Assembly: GCF_000235425.2 (NCBI RefSeq)
Contig: NZ_KI912266.1
Location: 7,893,130-7,957,129 of the forward strand
Direction: 5' to 3'
From: Pseudofrankia saprophytica
GTDB lineage: Bacteria; Actinomycetota; Actinomycetes; Frankiales; Frankiaceae
DNA length: 64,000 nt
Part shown: piece by piece, positions 1-9,122 of the stretch
Position numbering within the stretch: the first letter of the stretch is position 1
Layout of the letters: every line of letters begins with the position of its first letter
The notes under the pieces: generated by a model
The model's input: the letters and a program-made list of their open reading frames with translations, nothing else
What the model was told of the DNA's origin: nothing
Databases searched by the model: none
Made by a program: the position numbers and the translations under genes

Positions 1-14
1 CGCGCGAGTCAGGG

Positions 15-2258
15 TTGTCCGTCACCGTGCTGACCACTGCCGAACAGATCGCGTTGAGCAGCGGTGGCGGCATGTGGACGACCAAGGCGGTCGGGCCGGT
101 GCCATCGCTGTTGCTGGTCGACGGGCCTAACGGACTGCGTGTGTCGACCTCCGAGACGGATGTGCTGGGTGGGCCGACGAGACCCGCGACCTGCTTTCCG
201 CCGGCCGTAGGACTGGCGCAGACCTGGGACACCGACCTGGTCGGCCGAGTCGGACGGGCGCTGGGCCGCGAAGCCCGCGTAGCTGGGGTCGACGTTCTTC
301 TGGGCCCCGGGGTCAACATCAAACGAGATCCGCGAGCTGGCCGTAACTTCGAGTACTACTCCGAAGACCCCCTGCTCACAGGCATGCTGGGCGCGGCGTA
401 TGTGGGCGGCGTGCAGAGCCAGGGTGTGGGCTGCGCCCTGAAGCACTTTGCCGCCTACAACGCGGAGCACGACCGGATGCGTCAGAGTTCGGAGGTCGAT
501 CCGCGGACCCTGCACGAGATCTACCTGCGGGCGTTCGAGCGGATCGTGCGGGCCGCGCACCCGTGGCTGGTCATGTGTTCGTACAACCGCCTCAACGGGA
601 CGCCCGTCGCGCAGCATCACGGACTACTCACCGAAGTCCTGCGTGACCAGTGGGGATTCGACGGCGTGGTGGTGAGTGACTGGGGAGCGGTCACCGACCG
701 GATCGCCTCCCTCGAGGCTGGTCTCGACCTGGCAATGCCCGGCAGTGGCGGCGCTGCGGACGCGCGGGTCTCCACGGCGGTGCGCGAGGGGCGTCTCGCG
801 CCGGCTGTGGTCGCCCGGGCCGCGGGCCGGGTGGCCGAGCTCGCGGGGAAGGCGAAGGCGGCCGGCGCGCGTGGCGACTATGACGAGGTCGTTGACTACG
901 ACGATCATCACCGCCTCGCGAGGGAGGTGGCCGGACGCGGCATCGTCCTTCTGCGCAACGAGGGCGATCTGCTGCCCTTGCCCGGCCACCGGCCGATCGC
1001 GGTGATCGGGCAACTCGCCGTCCGTCCTCGTTTTCAGGGTGGCGGCAGCTCGCACGTCAACCCGACCCGCGTCGACCTTCCGCTCGACGAGCTATGCCGT
1101 CTCACCCGCGCCGACGTCGCCTACAGCCCCGGATACGCCCTCGACGGCGGTGGCGACACGCGCACCCTGCGGGCCGAGGCGGCGGGCCAGGCCGCGAGGT
1201 CCGACACTGCCGTCGTGTTCCTCGGGCTGGGCGTCGAACACGAGGCGGAGGGCGGGGACCGCGGCGACCTCGATCTGCCGATCGACCAGATCGAACTGCT
1301 GCGGGCCGTCAGCGCCGCGCAGCCGCGGACTGTCGTCGTGCTGATGCACGGCGGCCTGGCCCGCCTGGCTCCGGTCGTGGCCTGCGCGCCGGCGGTGCTC
1401 GACGCGGCGTTGACGGGCCAGGCCGCCGGCGGTGCCGTCGCCGACGTGCTGCTGGGACGGGTCAATCCCTCAGGAAGGCTGACCGAGACGGTCCCGGCCC
1501 GGCTGTCGGATGTGCCGGCGTTCCTAAACTTCCCCGGTTCCGATCAGACGGTGCTCTACGGCGAGCGCCACTACGTCGGATACCGGTGGTACGACGCGCG
1601 GGACCTGAGCGTGACGTTTCCCTTCGGCCACGGACTGTCTTACACGACGTTCGACTACAGCGACCTCGTTCTCACCGCCGCCACGGACGGGATCACGGTC
1701 TCGGTCACGGTCACGAACACCGGTGCCAGGGCAGGCCGAGAGGTGCTTCAGGTCTATGCCGGCCCACTGGTCTCGCGCGTGGACCGCGCCCCTCACGAGC
1801 TGGGTGCCTTCGCCTGCGTCGACCTGGACGTTGGGGAGTCCCGCAGGGTCGAGACGCGGGTCGACCGGGCCGACCTTGCCTACTGGGACGTCCGGGTCGA
1901 CCGCTGGGTGGTCGAGTCCGGGGACTATGAGGTCGCCGTCGGCGCGTCGAGCCGTGACCTGAGACTGGCCGGGCGGGTCATGGTCGAGGGCGACTCGGTG
2001 ACGACTGTCCTGACCAGCGAGTCCACCCTGGCCGAGGCACTGGCCCATCCGACGGCCGGCCCGGTGGTGCGCCGTCTGGTCGAGCAGGTGTTCGGCGGCC
2101 ACGGGGCTGACGGGTCTGGCATGGGAGTCGATCTGATGAAGTACATCGCGTCGATACCGATCGGGCGCCTCGCCAGTGCCAGCGGAGACGATGCTCGTGA
2201 CGGGGGCCTGCGTGCGCGGATCCTCGCCGCGATCGGCGCCGACGGGGCGCCCAAGTGA
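15..2258 (+). CDS. Glycoside hydrolase family 3 (beta-glucosidase/xylosidase-like)
   Basis: Predicted retaining exo-glycosidase releasing terminal beta-linked sugars. The N-terminal GH3 barrel covers about residues 25-270. KHFAAYN (about 143-149) is the usual substrate-binding Lys-His motif, and VVSDWG contains the nucleophile Asp at about residue 222. The GH3 C-terminal domain follows (about 300-510) and a fibronectin-III-like domain lies near 555-640. No signal peptide is seen, so it is probably cytoplasmic. The first possible start is TTG at 15, with GTG at 27 as an alternative; the true start could lie just outside the window, although the first residues already match where family members begin. 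The gene ends 73 bases before a convergent TetR gene. Exact substrate cannot be told. Confidence 0.9.
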   Translation: MSVTVLTTAEQIALSSGGGMWTTKAVGPVPSLLLVDGPNGLRVSTSETDVLGGPTRPATCFPPAVGLAQTWDTDLVGRVGRALGREARVAGVDVLLGPGVNIKRDPRAGRNFEYYSEDPLLTGMLGAAYVGGVQSQGVGCALKHFAAYNAEHDRMRQSSEVDPRTLHEIYLRAFERIVRAAHPWLVMCSYNRLNGTPVAQHHGLLTEVLRDQWGFDGVVVSDWGAVTDRIASLEAGLDLAMPGSGGAADARVSTAVREGRLAPAVVARAAGRVAELAGKAKAAGARGDYDEVVDYDDHHRLAREVAGRGIVLLRNEGDLLPLPGHRPIAVIGQLAVRPRFQGGGSSHVNPTRVDLPLDELCRLTRADVAYSPGYALDGGGDTRTLRAEAAGQAARSDTAVVFLGLGVEHEAEGGDRGDLDLPIDQIELLRAVSAAQPRTVVVLMHGGLARLAPVVACAPAVLDAALTGQAAGGAVADVLLGRVNPSGRLTETVPARLSDVPAFLNFPGSDQTVLYGERHYVGYRWYDARDLSVTFPFGHGLSYTTFDYSDLVLTAATDGITVSVTVTNTGARAGREVLQVYAGPLVSRVDRAPHELGAFACVDLDVGESRRVETRVDRADLAYWDVRVDRWVVESGDYEVAVGASSRDLRLAGRVMVEGDSVTTVLTSESTLAEALAHPTAGPVVRRLVEQVFGGHGADGSGMGVDLMKYIASIPIGRLASASGDDARDGGLRARILAAIGADGAPK

Positions 2259-2330
2259 TCAGGGGCCGGGCACCACGGGCGCCGCCGTCCAGCCATGCCG
2301 AGAATCACGGCCGCTGGCGGACCGGATCGG

Positions 2331-2945
2331 TCAGGAGTCGTCCGAGTCCGACCGGCGGATGCCGTGCAGCATCAACGCGACAATCTCGGGCGCCTGCAGC
2401 GGTCGCTGGAAGAAGAGCGGGCTCGATCCAGTCATCGTCAGGACCAGGAACGCCTGACTGGCGACCGCGGGATCCAGGCGCAGATCATCTCTGGACGGTT
2501 CGAACAGCGCCGGCAGTATCTCCCGCGCGATGAAGTCACCCGAATAGCGCTGGGGAAGCCGACCTCGGACCTCCTCAAGCTGCAGTGTGCCCGCGAACTC
2601 CCACAGCGTCGCCATCAGACCGGTGAGGATCGTCGCCGCCTGAGTCAGCCTGTCCTCCAGGGGAAGCGACCGGTCGATCCGCGACAACCGCTCCAGCGCG
2701 GGGGCGGGGTCGAGCGCGGCCCGAAGAGTCGCCAGCAGGATTTCTTCCTTGTTCTTGAAGACGCTGAAGACCGTCCCGTCGGACACACCGGCGGCGGCGA
2801 CGATCTCCTTGGTCGTCAGAGTCCAGCCTCGTTCCCGCAGGAGCGGAATGGTTGTCTTGATGATGGCGGCACGCCGGTCCTCCGGCGTCTTCGGGCTGGC
2901 CCTGCGCCTGCCGGAGGCAGCGGATTCGTATGAGTGCTGACTCAT
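2331..2945 (-). CDS. TetR family transcriptional regulator
   Basis: 204-residue one-component repressor. An N-terminal helix-turn-helix of the TetR type lies at about residues 25-70 (TTKEIVAAAGVSDGTVFSVFKNKEEIL) and is followed by an all-helical ligand-binding region. The gene is divergent from the amidohydrolase/VOC pair. A perfect palindrome overlaps its start codon and a second palindrome made of the same half-site lies in front of the amidohydrolase, so autoregulation and control of the divergent operon is the simplest reading. The ligand is unknown; acyl-CoA or aromatic compounds would fit the neighbours, but that is inference. Confidence 0.88.
   Translation of the reverse strand: MSQHSYESAASGRRRASPKTPEDRRAAIIKTTIPLLRERGWTLTTKEIVAAAGVSDGTVFSVFKNKEEILLATLRAALDPAPALERLSRIDRSLPLEDRLTQAATILTGLMATLWEFAGTLQLEEVRGRLPQRYSGDFIAREILPALFEPSRDDLRLDPAVASQAFLVLTMTGSSPLFFQRPLQAPEIVALMLHGIRRSDSDDS
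2930..2945. promoter_or_regulatory. Candidate TetR operator over the regulator start codon
   Basis: ATGAGTgctgACTCAT is a perfect inverted repeat with 6-base arms and a 4-base spacer. It covers the ATG of the TetR gene. A further half-site (TGAGTG) follows at 2951-2956. Binding here would block the regulator's own translation start region. Confidence 0.5.
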
Positions 2946-3150
2946 TCGCGTGAGTGTACTGCCGCCAACGACCCACGCCGTTCATGATCCCACCCTCGCG
3001 CGCCCCGGTGGGGCGCAGCGCGGACCGCCGCCAGCGCCACGACTGGGGCGGGAGCGCGCCCGACAGGCCGGCGCCGGCACGGCCTGCCTGCCAGGCCGTC
3101 AACGGCCCGGGTCGGCATCGGCTGAGTGGGACGGACAAGGCCTGGTTGAC

Positions 3151-3168
3151 CGAGTGAGTTCTCACTCG
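3151..3168. promoter_or_regulatory. Candidate TetR operator upstream of the amidohydrolase
   Basis: CGAGTGAGTTCTCACTCG has perfect 8-base arms around a 2-base centre. It lies 51 bases before the amidohydrolase start and shares the GAGTG/CACTC half-site with the palindrome at the TetR start. Confidence 0.6.
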
Positions 3169-3219
3169 TAACCTACGGACGACCTTCCCCAATTCACGCC
3201 GAGGTTTGGAGAGACGCCG

Positions 3220-4476
3220 GTGGACGAGTGGATCATCTCGGTGGACGACCATCTGATCGAGCCGCCGAACGTCTGGACGGATCGGCTACCCGCCAGGTAC
3301 CGCGACACCGGCCCCCGGTGGATCAGCGACGAGCACGGGGAGTCGTGGCTGTTCGAGGACACCAGGCGAATCGCCCTGGACGCCATGGGCACCGGTGGGG
3401 CCATCTGGCCGAAGGAAAACCGGCCACCGATGTTCACTCCGCTGTCCTGGAGCGACGTCGCGCCGGCGTGCTACGACCCCAAGGCCCGCGTCGAGGCCAT
3501 GAACACCGACCGCGAGCTGGCGGCGTTGTGCTTCCCCAACATGGCTGGCTTCGCCGGAAGCCTCTTCCAGCGCGCGAAGGACAAGGACCTGGCGTTCCTG
3601 TGCATCCAGGCCTACAACGACTGGTATCTCGACGAGTGGGTGGCCGCCTACCCCGGCCGGTTCATCGGCCTGGGCCTGGTGCCCTTCTGGGACGGCAACC
3701 TCGCCGCGGCCGAGGCGGAGCGGGTCATCGCGAAGGGCGCCAGAGCACTCTCGATCAGCCAGGCACCCGACAAGATCGGCTTCCCGCCGGTCATCGACCC
3801 GCACTGGGATCCCCTCTTCTCGGTGATGAACGACGCGCGCCTGTCGCTGTGCATGCACCTCGGCAGCGGCATGAGCCCGGCCGAGGAAGACTCCAGCGCC
3901 GACTGGACGACGCGCATGCGGGAGGCGATCAAGAACAACGACCTCACCGAGGTCGCCAAGCGCGCCGGCGTCAGCACCGAAGAAATGAACCGGAAGCGAA
4001 AAATGCTCCCAGGCACCAGCACCTCGCTCCTCGGCGCGCGCATGGGCTCGGCGAGCCTGAACGACTGGCTGGAGAGCGACAACTTCGAGCGATACCCGAA
4101 CCTCAAGCTCGTGCTGTCCGAGAACGGCGTCGGCTGGATCCCCTCCGTGCTCTCCCTCGCCGACTGGACAGAGACGCTGAACCGAACGGCCGAGCCCAAG
4201 GAGGGGCCGCTGCCGAGCGACATCTTCCGGCAGCACATCTTCGGCTGCTTCATCCACGAACCGATTACGCCGAAGCTCATCGACGAGATCGGCGCCGACA
4301 ACATCATGGTGGAGACCGACTTCCCCCACACCGCGACCAACTGGCCACACTCCCTCGACCGCGTCCGTGAGTGCATCGCCGGCCTGCCCGCCGACATACA
4401 GCACAAGATCATTCGCGGAAACGCCGAGCGGGTCTTCGACTTCATCCCGTCGGAGCCTCCGGCGCTGCTGGCCTAG
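3220..4476 (+). CDS. Amidohydrolase family 2 metal-dependent hydrolase
   Basis: 418-residue TIM-barrel enzyme of the ACMSD-like amidohydrolase_2 group, whose members hydrolyse or decarboxylate aromatic and related carboxylates. Visible signatures are SVDDHLIEPP at residues 7-16, a metal-site start typical of this family in actinobacteria, and VETDFPH near residue 365, carrying a conserved late metal-binding Asp. The GTG start has a GGAGAG ribosome-binding site about 6 bases upstream. A glyoxalase-fold gene follows after 46 bases, probably in the same transcript. The palindrome at 3151-3168 suggests repression by the divergent TetR protein. The substrate is not evident. Confidence 0.85.
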   Translation: MDEWIISVDDHLIEPPNVWTDRLPARYRDTGPRWISDEHGESWLFEDTRRIALDAMGTGGAIWPKENRPPMFTPLSWSDVAPACYDPKARVEAMNTDRELAALCFPNMAGFAGSLFQRAKDKDLAFLCIQAYNDWYLDEWVAAYPGRFIGLGLVPFWDGNLAAAEAERVIAKGARALSISQAPDKIGFPPVIDPHWDPLFSVMNDARLSLCMHLGSGMSPAEEDSSADWTTRMREAIKNNDLTEVAKRAGVSTEEMNRKRKMLPGTSTSLLGARMGSASLNDWLESDNFERYPNLKLVLSENGVGWIPSVLSLADWTETLNRTAEPKEGPLPSDIFRQHIFGCFIHEPITPKLIDEIGADNIMVETDFPHTATNWPHSLDRVRECIAGLPADIQHKIIRGNAERVFDFIPSEPPALLA

Positions 4477-4522
4477 CGTGAGCCTCGGCCGAGGCCGGGA
4501 TCGAAATGGCGAGGAAAACCCG

Positions 4523-4963
4523 GTGAATCAGACACCCGCCAAGATCGTCTGCTTCTCACACCTGGGGATAACGGTCACGGACATCTCCGCCTCGGTCGAC
4601 TTCTACACCAGGATCCTCGGCCTCGTCCGCCGGTTCACGGACGAGCGGGACGGATGGACCCGCGTCGGGCTAGAGGTAAACGGCACGATGGTCGAGCTGT
4701 TCAGTCCCCACGTCAGCGCGGATCTCTGGCACAGCATTGATCCCTTCTACCCGAAGGATCTCGGCCGGCCCAAGATCGCGCTGACCGTCGCCGACGCCGC
4801 GGCGACCTATCAGAGTCTGATCGAGGCGGGCATCACCCCGCTGTGTCCTGTCACCACCACCCGCGTCTCGGCGTTCTTCTTCATCGCAGACCCAGACGGG
4901 ACTCCCATCCAACTGCAGGAGTTCCTCGACGGTCAGCAGCGCGTGGCCGAACTGTTCGCATAG
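4523..4963 (+). CDS. VOC (glyoxalase/bleomycin resistance/dioxygenase) family protein
   Basis: 146-residue vicinal-oxygen-chelate protein. The sequence shows the paired beta-alpha-beta-beta-beta modules: FSHLGITVTDISASVDFYTRILG at the N-terminus and FFFIADPDGTPIQLQEF near the C-terminus. The conserved His of the first strand and the Glu of LQEF are the usual metal ligands. The GTG at 4523 is preferred because it follows a GAGGAA ribosome-binding site and matches the family N-terminus; upstream in-frame starts would overlap the amidohydrolase. Probably co-transcribed with the amidohydrolase and acting on the same catabolic route. Confidence 0.85.
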   Translation: MNQTPAKIVCFSHLGITVTDISASVDFYTRILGLVRRFTDERDGWTRVGLEVNGTMVELFSPHVSADLWHSIDPFYPKDLGRPKIALTVADAAATYQSLIEAGITPLCPVTTTRVSAFFFIADPDGTPIQLQEFLDGQQRVAELFA

Positions 4964-5141
4964 CTCGACGCCACGCCGCCGAGCACAGATCGACTCCGTC
5001 CTGCCGTCTGAGCCCTGAGCCCAGGCGGCAAAACCTCGAACTAACGCCCAGCGCGGCGGGCCTCGTTCGTCCAGATCTCCGCACAGGCCACGCTCAATGG
5101 CGCCGGACCGATACCTCGCCCCTTGATCAACATTTTGCGGG

Positions 5142-5160
5142 AGCCCCGTCGGGCGGGGCT
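5142..5160. terminator. Hairpin, possible terminator
   Basis: Perfect 7-bp stem AGCCCCG/CGGGGCT around a TCGGG loop, without a clear T tract. It lies 178 bases past the VOC gene and 36 bases beyond the 3' end of the decayed DUF2637 gene, so it may serve both. Confidence 0.35.
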
Positions 5161-5196
5161 TCGGCCAATATCTCACCGAGGGTGGCCCCACCGCCG

Positions 5197-5735
5197 CTAT
5201 GCGGCCGAGGTGAGCGATGCTCGACGCTGTGTCTCGGTCCGGACCTCGGCGACAAGCGCTCGTGCGGTGCGGGCGCTGACCTTGAGCCGCTTGCGCAGGA
5301 CTTCTGCAGAGATGGAGCGGTGGTGCTGTTCCCAGTGCGCGGCGTCCGCTGCGCGGGCAAGGTCCAGCAGTTCCTCGTCCAGGGGCCGAACAGCACGGCT
5401 TCGGGCCGGCACACGAGGCGTGTCTCCCAGCACCCGTGCCGCAGGATGGTCCACGGCGGTCCCTAGGACCGCATCGATTCTGTGGCTGGCGGAATCGACG
5501 CTGTGTCAGTCGCGCGGTCCTCGATAACTTTCATGTCTCGTAGCAGGCTTGGCCCGACCTCTGCCCAGCCGATCAGGAAGAGGGGGCCGACGGCGTCGAA
5601 TACGGCCTTGCCGTAGTTGCCTGGATGAGAGGATCGGCGATGTTCAGGGCGAGGGTGACGACGCCGGCGAAGACCATCAGCCTGTGGGGTGCAACTGGAC
5701 GGTCAGAGGCGCCGATCTGGGCAAATGACGCATCA
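5197..5735 (-). pseudogene. DUF2637-family gene, decayed (AICE remnant)
   Basis: Reading leftward from about 5735, one frame gives a membrane-type stretch (FAGVVTLALNIADPLIQ), then after a one-base shift NYGKAVFDAVGPLFLIGWAEVGP, then an in-frame stop near 5465, then a final helical section (5454-5197) of the kind that ends DUF2637 proteins (SAEVLRKRLKVSARTARALVAEVRTE). DUF2637 proteins are common accessory genes of actinobacterial conjugative elements. The frameshift, the stop and the N-terminus abutting the neighbouring transposase make this a remnant of an older element. Confidence 0.6.
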
Positions 5736-5749
5736 GGGATCATGACGGC

Positions 5750-6804
5750 ATGGTGTCGACGGTCGTGTTCCTGCTGATCCGGAGGCTGCTCGGCGTGGCC
5801 GGTCTCGGGGGCCGTCCTGATGAGAAGGACGTCGAGATCGCCGTCCTTCGCCACCAACTGGTGGTGCTGCGTCGCCACGTCGCCCGGCCGCGGTACGCCC
5901 CGTCCGATCGGATGCTGCTGGCCACCCTGGCTTAGCTCCTGCCCCGTCCGCGCTGGTCGGCGTTCCTCGTCACCCCCGCCACCCTGCTGCGTTGGCACCG
6001 CGAGCTGGTCCGCAGACGGTGGACCCAGCCACAGCAGCATCGCGGTCGCCGGCTTGAGGACGCGACGATGCAGTTGGTCCTCCGCTTGGCCCGGGAGAAC
6101 CCGCGCTGGGGCTACCTGCGCATCGTCGGGAATGCCGCAAGCTGCAGGTCCAGGTATCCGCCGCCTCGGTTCGCGCTCTCCTGCGCCGCCACGGCCTGGG
6201 CCCGGCACCCCGCCGCGGCGCCGGGCCGAGCTGGTCACAGTTCCTGCGCGCCCAGGCCCGTGGCGTGCTGGCCTGCGACTTCCTCACAGTCGACACCGTC
6301 ACACTGGCCCGGCTATACGTGCTGTTCTTCGTCGAGCTCGATCGCCGCCACGTCTGGCTCGCCGGCGTCACCGAACACCCCACCGCCACCTGGGTCACCC
6401 AGCAGGCCAGAAACCTCACCTACCAGCTCGGCGACGGCGGGCCGTACACGTTCCTGATCCGCGACCGGGACACCAAGTTCGTCGCCGGCTTCGACGACGT
6501 CTTCACCGACGAGAGCATCCGGATCCTCAAGACACCCGTCCAGGCACCACGCGCGAACGCCTTCGCCGAACGCTGGGTCCGCACCGTCCGCGCCGAATGC
6601 CTCGATTGGATCCTCATCTGGAACCGGCGCCACGCCGAACACATCCTGTCGATCTATGTCGAGCACTACAACACCGCACGACCCCACCGCGGCCTCGAGC
6701 TCGACATCCCCGATCGGCCAGCCTCAGTCGGCGATCCAAGCGGCTCGATCAGACGCATCGACCGCCTCGATGGCCTCCTCCACGAATACCAACGAGCCGC
6801 CTGA
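5750..6804 (+). pseudogene. Integrase-core transposase, inactivated by a stop and a frameshift
   Basis: DDE (rve-type) insertion-sequence transposase related to the intact copy at 25,514-26,668. The first segment (5750-5935) gives EKDVEIAVLRHQLVVLRRHVARP and ends in a TAG; the same frame continues past it to RLARENPRWGYLRI near 6125. Then a frameshift moves coding to the frame of 6265-6804, which holds ACDFLTVDT and RDRDTKF (the two Asp), then FAERWVRTVRAECLDW (the Glu) and the terminal RPHRGLE/GLLHEYQRAA signature. Dead copy; it has probably destroyed the 5' end of the adjacent DUF2637 gene. Confidence 0.8.
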
Positions 6805-6891
6805 TCAAGCTCCTGGCCAGCGGAACCGCATACTTGCACCCTTCAGGAGACGGGCTTCCAGAGAGGGAGTCATGCGAATCCTGGTTTCGTG

Positions 6892-6949
6892 GAAGGTGTG
6901 ATCTCGGGCGGGTGGCCGAGCGCCCGCTCGGAGCGCGCTCGCCACCTTC
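6892..6949 (-). terminator. Compound hairpin after the hydrolase operon
   Basis: Nested inverted repeats: outer arms GAAGGTG (6892-6898) with CACCTTC (6943-6949), and a perfect inner stem CCGAGCG/CGCTCGG (6916-6931). Lies just past the stop of the alpha/beta hydrolase gene in its direction of transcription. Confidence 0.5.
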
Positions 6950-6980
6950 AAAGAGCAGGGCGGACGCGCTCCGCATCGGG

Positions 6981-7919
6981 TCAGATCGATTTCAGGACTC
7001 GGACCCGGTCGGTGATGGCACGCCGCGCGACGTCGGAGTTGAAGGCGATGGAGTCGAACTCGTGTGGGGCACCGGGGTGCAGGTGGAACTCCACCGGCAC
7101 GCCGGCCCGGCTGAGCTTGGTCGCGTAGGCGGTGTCCTCGTCGCGGAAGACGTCGATCTGGCCGACCTCGATGTAGGCCGGTGGCAGGTCGGTCGCGTCT
7201 TCGATCCGGGCCGGGGCCGCCGTGGCGGGGACGTCCGGCCCGCCGGCCGCGTCGCCGAGCAGCGCGGGCCACGCGGTTGCGCTGTCGTCGTAGGACCACA
7301 GGGCGAAGGGCGCAATGTACGGGTCCGGTGTCCTGGTGCGGTCGTCCAGCATCGGCATGAGCAGGATCTGGCGGGCGATCTTCGGCCCGCCACGCTCGCG
7401 CGTGAGGATTGTCAGCGCCGCCGCCATGCCGCCTCCGGCGCTGTCGCCCATCACGCCGATTCGGTCGGGGTCGACGCCCAGCTCTGCGGCGTGATCGTGC
7501 AGCCAGCGCAGCGCGGCGTAGGCGTCATCGAGTGGTGTCGGGAAGGGGTGCTCCGGCGCGCGGCGGTACTCGACCGACAGCATCGGCACGCCGCTGGCGG
7601 AGACGTATCGGGATACCGGCCCGTCGAACAGGTCGATGTGGCCGAAGATGTAGCCGCCGCCGTGGAAGAACAGCACGGCGGAACCAGGCGTTGCGCCGTC
7701 CTTGACGTACCAGCGCATCTGGATCTGGGCGCCGTCGTCGGCAGTCGCGTAGTGATCGCTCGTCGTGACGTCGGGTGGGAGTGGCTGGGCCGTCCCCGCG
7801 GCGCCGATGATCGGCTCCCAGACGTCGCGACGAGCGGCGATGTCGCCTACTGGCGGCGGGGTGAAACCCGCCATCGGGGCCAGCGCCTCGGCGATCTCGG
7901 GGTCAAAGGTGAGGGACAT
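6981..7919 (-). CDS. Alpha/beta hydrolase, HSL-type esterase/lipase
   Basis: 312-residue hydrolase of the hormone-sensitive-lipase group. HGGGY at residues 86-90 forms the oxyanion hole and GDSAGG holds the nucleophile Ser at about 160; a late Asp-containing segment (VGQIDVFRDED) and GAPHEF supply the acid and His. No signal peptide, so an intracellular carboxylesterase acting on short acyl esters is expected. Start chosen at the ATG preceded by AAAGGACC; longer in-frame extension upstream is Arg/Pro-rich shadow. Second gene of an operon, 44 bases after the quinone-reductase gene. Confidence 0.88.
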   Translation of the reverse strand: MSLTFDPEIAEALAPMAGFTPPPVGDIAARRDVWEPIIGAAGTAQPLPPDVTTSDHYATADDGAQIQMRWYVKDGATPGSAVLFFHGGGYIFGHIDLFDGPVSRYVSASGVPMLSVEYRRAPEHPFPTPLDDAYAALRWLHDHAAELGVDPDRIGVMGDSAGGGMAAALTILTRERGGPKIARQILLMPMLDDRTRTPDPYIAPFALWSYDDSATAWPALLGDAAGGPDVPATAAPARIEDATDLPPAYIEVGQIDVFRDEDTAYATKLSRAGVPVEFHLHPGAPHEFDSIAFNSDVARRAITDRVRVLKSI

Positions 7920-7963
7920 GACAGGTCCTTTTCGAGTGTTGTTGTCGCCCGCGGACGGGTGGG

Positions 7964-8902
7964 TCAGGCAGGAAGGACGATGACCTTGCCCGAAAGGGTC
8001 CCCGCGGCGGCCCGGACGTGGACGGACGCCAGGTCCTTCAGCGGGACGCGCTCGGCGACATCGACGGTCAGTTCGCCGCGGTCCACGCGCGCGACGAGTT
8101 CCGATAGTTGCTTGGCGTCGCTGCGGACGAAGAGGTCGACGGCCCGCACGCCGCGCTCGTCGTCGGCTGGGGCGGGCATCCACACGGTGGTGCTGACCAC
8201 GACGCCGCCGTCGCGGACCAAGGCCGCCAGCGCGCTGAACTCGGCGGGGTCGATCGGGGCGAGGTTGAGCAGGACGTCGACCGGCTCGGTCACCGCGGTG
8301 GTCGCCGCGGTGGTGGTGTGGTCGATGACCTCGTCGGCACCCGCCGCCTGGACGTGCTCGCTGCTGCGGGGGCTTGCGGTGGCGATCACGTAGGCGTCGG
8401 CTGCCTTGGCCAGCTGTACCGCGTAGCCGCCCACGGCGCCGCCCGCGCCACTGATCAGGATCCGCTGCCCGGTCTTCAGCTCGGCGTGGTCGAAGAGTGC
8501 CTGCCAGGCGGTGAGACCGACCAGGGGTAGCGCGGCCGCGTCGGCGAGCGGGATGCTTGTCGGAGCCGGCGCCAGGCTCTCGACGGGCGCGAGGACGTAC
8601 TGCGCCGAGGCGCCGTCATCGACGAACGGTAGAAAGCCGACGACCTGCTCACCGACCTTGAGGCCGCTGACGCCCTCGCCGAGTGCGTCGATCGTTCCCG
8701 CGACGTCCAGGCCGAGGGTATGCGGCAAGGTCAGAGGCATCGGGCCCTGCATGAAACCCGCGCGGATATTGCCATCGACCCCGTTGAACGTCGTCGCGGC
8801 GACGCGTACTCGCACCTGACCCGTGCTCGGCACCGGCCGGTCGACGTCCTCATAGCGCAGGACGTCGGGGGCGCCGTACTCGTGGAATCGAACTGCCTTC
8901 AT
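7964..8902 (-). CDS. Zinc-free MDR oxidoreductase (NADPH:quinone reductase-like)
   Basis: 312-residue medium-chain dehydrogenase/reductase. It starts MKAVRFHEYGAPDVLRYEDV, the usual quinone-oxidoreductase N-terminus, and carries the nucleotide-binding segment ISGAGGAVGGYAVQLAKAA in the Rossmann fold. The structural and catalytic zinc Cys sets of alcohol dehydrogenases are absent. Expected reaction: NADPH-dependent reduction of a quinone or enone. First gene of a two-gene operon with the esterase. Divergent from a MarR-like remnant that begins 46 bases away, suggesting a once-regulated pair whose regulator has been lost. Confidence 0.87.
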   Translation of the reverse strand: MKAVRFHEYGAPDVLRYEDVDRPVPSTGQVRVRVAATTFNGVDGNIRAGFMQGPMPLTLPHTLGLDVAGTIDALGEGVSGLKVGEQVVGFLPFVDDGASAQYVLAPVESLAPAPTSIPLADAAALPLVGLTAWQALFDHAELKTGQRILISGAGGAVGGYAVQLAKAADAYVIATASPRSSEHVQAAGADEVIDHTTTAATTAVTEPVDVLLNLAPIDPAEFSALAALVRDGGVVVSTTVWMPAPADDERGVRAVDLFVRSDAKQLSELVARVDRGELTVDVAERVPLKDLASVHVRAAAGTLSGKVIVLPA

Positions 8903-8947
8903 GGGGAGTGCCTCGCTCTCGATGAAACCTGTGCTTCTCAACTTGAG

Positions 8948-9112
8948 ATGCTGGGCGGGGGGCTGCTGGCCAAGGTGCTGCCCGGTCAGACCGAGGTCCT
9001 GCGTCGCCAGCTCTTTCAGCCGCTGTCGCGCGGGGACACGGAGGCGTTGGCTGACGTGCTGTCGCCGGTGCGCGACCACATGCGTTCGGCGGCGCTTCGC
9101 CGTCGGCGATGA
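8948..9112 (+). pseudogene. MarR-type regulator, C-terminal fragment
   Basis: The 54-residue reading MLGGGLLAKVLPGQ...LRRQLFQPLSRGDTEALADVLSPVRDHM looks like the dimerisation helix at the end of MarR repressors. The DNA-binding winged helix is missing and nothing before 8948 restores it. Divergent to the quinone reductase, the usual place for a MarR regulator of such a gene. Short, so moderate confidence. Confidence 0.45.
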
Positions 9113-9122
9113 CACCCCCGTC

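Noticed and set aside
5820-8393. 857-residue plus-strand open frame
   Set aside because: It runs across the broken transposase and the minus-strand hydrolase and reductase genes; its composition is Arg/Pro/Gly-rich, typical of an antisense shadow in GC-rich DNA.
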